Source: Prevotella sp. CAG:1092
GTDB lineage: Bacteria > Bacteroidota > Bacteroidia > Bacteroidales > Bacteroidaceae
Direction: 5' to 3'
Assembly (NCBI GenBank): GCA_000436915.1
Contig: HF994057.1
Coordinates: forward strand, 1-7,186
DNA length: 7,186 bases
Shown here piece by piece: positions 6,429 through 7,186 of this stretch. Below the pieces are notes generated by a model. That model made no database searches and was not told the origin of the DNA. It saw only the letters and a program-made list of their open reading frames with translations. The position numbers and the translations under genes were made by a program. The first letter of the stretch is position 1; the number at the start of each line of letters is the position of its first letter.

Positions 6429-7186
6429 TTAATATGTTATCGATTCCAAGCCTCCATCGAGCATATAATGGATTAGCATGTAGCATTTGTTTTGCCATCC
6501 GCCCTCCTTCTTGCTTGGCGAGAAAGTTCTCTCAAACGAAAGTGGAGTTTGCAAAGGAAACTTGACCTGCTGACTACGATAGCCGCAGAAGTTTTTGCCG
6601 AAATGACGAATACCGCGCACGAAGAACTGGCAATGGTCGTAGCCAGTAATGGCGAAGCGTGGTTGGGCATACTGCATAGGTTCGCCAAACCAACGGCTGT
6701 ATGAGCGCTCAAGGTTGATGGTGTTGGCATTAACCGCATTATAATAGAATGTGGTTGGAATATAAGTATTAAACTTATGGAAGTTTGCAGACTGATACTT
6801 AGTGTACATCAGCCACTCAGTATAGCCGAAGAGCGAGATGCTGATGCCAGGCACGTTGGCAACAAGTCCGTTAAGCTTAGCTATTGCCACGTTGAGCTCA
6901 GGCGAACGACCTGTATTCAGAATAACGATGTTTGGCTTGGTGCGCGAGAAAGCCTTGAGGAACATCTGCTCAGAATTGTTGAGATTGGTGATGGAATAAT
7001 CACGCTTAGCAAGTTGCAGTTGGTTGCGCAAAGCGAATGTGAAAGCGCCCTTCTTGCTTGTGCTATCGTTGCAATCGATGAATACAGGATGATGATTAGG
7101 GAATCGCTCCAAGAACGCCTTGATGGCAGCATTATTCTGCTCGTCGGGATTCTGATAAACCTGATAGATATTGGTGTTGTAGCACA
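6429..7186 (-). CDS. PBP1-fold (probably LysM-containing) envelope protein, 5' end outside window
   Basis: The frame is open to the window edge; 251 residues and the TAA stop are visible, while the N-terminus is missing. A TTG at 7112 could be misread as a start, but the frame continues upstream with family-like sequence (CYNTNIYQVYQNPDEQNNAA), so I treat the gene as truncated by the window. The visible part resembles the C-terminal half of the Bacteroidota proteins named PBP1 and LysM peptidoglycan-binding domain-containing: FLERFPNHHPVFIDCND (24-40), SISLFGYTEW (115-124), FNTYIPTTFYYN (138-149), an RWFGEP stretch near 164, GYDHCQFFVRG (181-191) and GGWQNKCYMLIHY (228-240). Family members carry an N-terminal signal peptide and LysM repeat that bind peptidoglycan; neither is visible here. 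The PBP1 fold resembles amino-acid-binding receptors, but no ligand is known to me. It immediately precedes the barrel gene, suggesting a shared envelope role. Confidence 0.66.
   Translation of the reverse strand, partial: CYNTNIYQVYQNPDEQNNAAIKAFLERFPNHHPVFIDCNDSTSKKGAFTFALRNQLQLAKRDYSITNLNNSEQMFLKAFSRTKPNIVILNTGRSPELNVAIAKLNGLVANVPGISISLFGYTEWLMYTKYQSANFHKFNTYIPTTFYYNAVNANTINLERSYSRWFGEPMQYAQPRFAITGYDHCQFFVRGIRHFGKNFCGYRSQQVKFPLQTPLSFERTFSPSKKEGGWQNKCYMLIHYMLDGGLESITY

Noticed and set aside
6429..7112. Complete 227-residue gene starting at 7112
   Set aside because: The start would be TTG, and the frame stays open to the window edge with family-like sequence, so the gene is better read as truncated by the window.

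Overview
The window looks like chromosomal DNA from a member of the Bacteroidales, most plausibly Prevotella-like. Three things point there. The proteins have the Bacteroidota flavour: a secreted GH2 enzyme of the type that continues into DUF4982, a PorT-type outer-membrane barrel, and a PBP1/LysM-type protein. Two intergenic regions carry the Bacteroidota -7 promoter box TAnnTTTG. Starts lack strong Shine-Dalgarno sequences. The genus is an inference; the order is fairly safe.

All five genes lie on the minus strand, so transcription runs from high to low coordinates. In that order they are: (1) the C-terminal part of a PBP1-fold, probably LysM-containing, cell-envelope protein (6429 to beyond 7186); (2) after 25 bp, a small outer-membrane beta-barrel protein (5651-6403); (3) after 60 bp, a 14-helix POT/PTR2-family peptide transporter (4088-5590); (4) a phosphoglucomutase/phosphomannomutase-type sugar-phosphate mutase (1982-3730); (5) a secreted GH2 beta-galactosidase-like enzyme (1-1862), cut by the window edge just after its catalytic domain. 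Genes 1-3 have no recognisable promoter or terminator between them and may form one unit ending at a long-stem terminator at 3992-4071. The mutase has its own well-formed promoter (3807-3836) and its own intrinsic terminator (1909-1963). The GH2 gene starts immediately behind that terminator from a probable promoter with an extremely short leader.

The genes do not form one obvious pathway. GH2 liberates sugars from glycans outside the cytoplasm, the mutase interconverts hexose 1- and 6-phosphates in the cytoplasm, the POT protein imports di/tripeptides, and the two envelope proteins act at or near the outer membrane. I see no defence system, mobile element, CRISPR array or RNA gene.

The most unusual signals are small. 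The last six codons and the stop of the barrel gene are repeated, in frame, directly after that stop, with only third-position differences. The POT protein has Asn where the first Glu of the family ExxER motif should be. The 250-bp gap between the transporter and the mutase is a purine-rich repeat field containing GCGAAA tandem repeats, a GC-rich hairpin and a 22-bp perfect inverted repeat.
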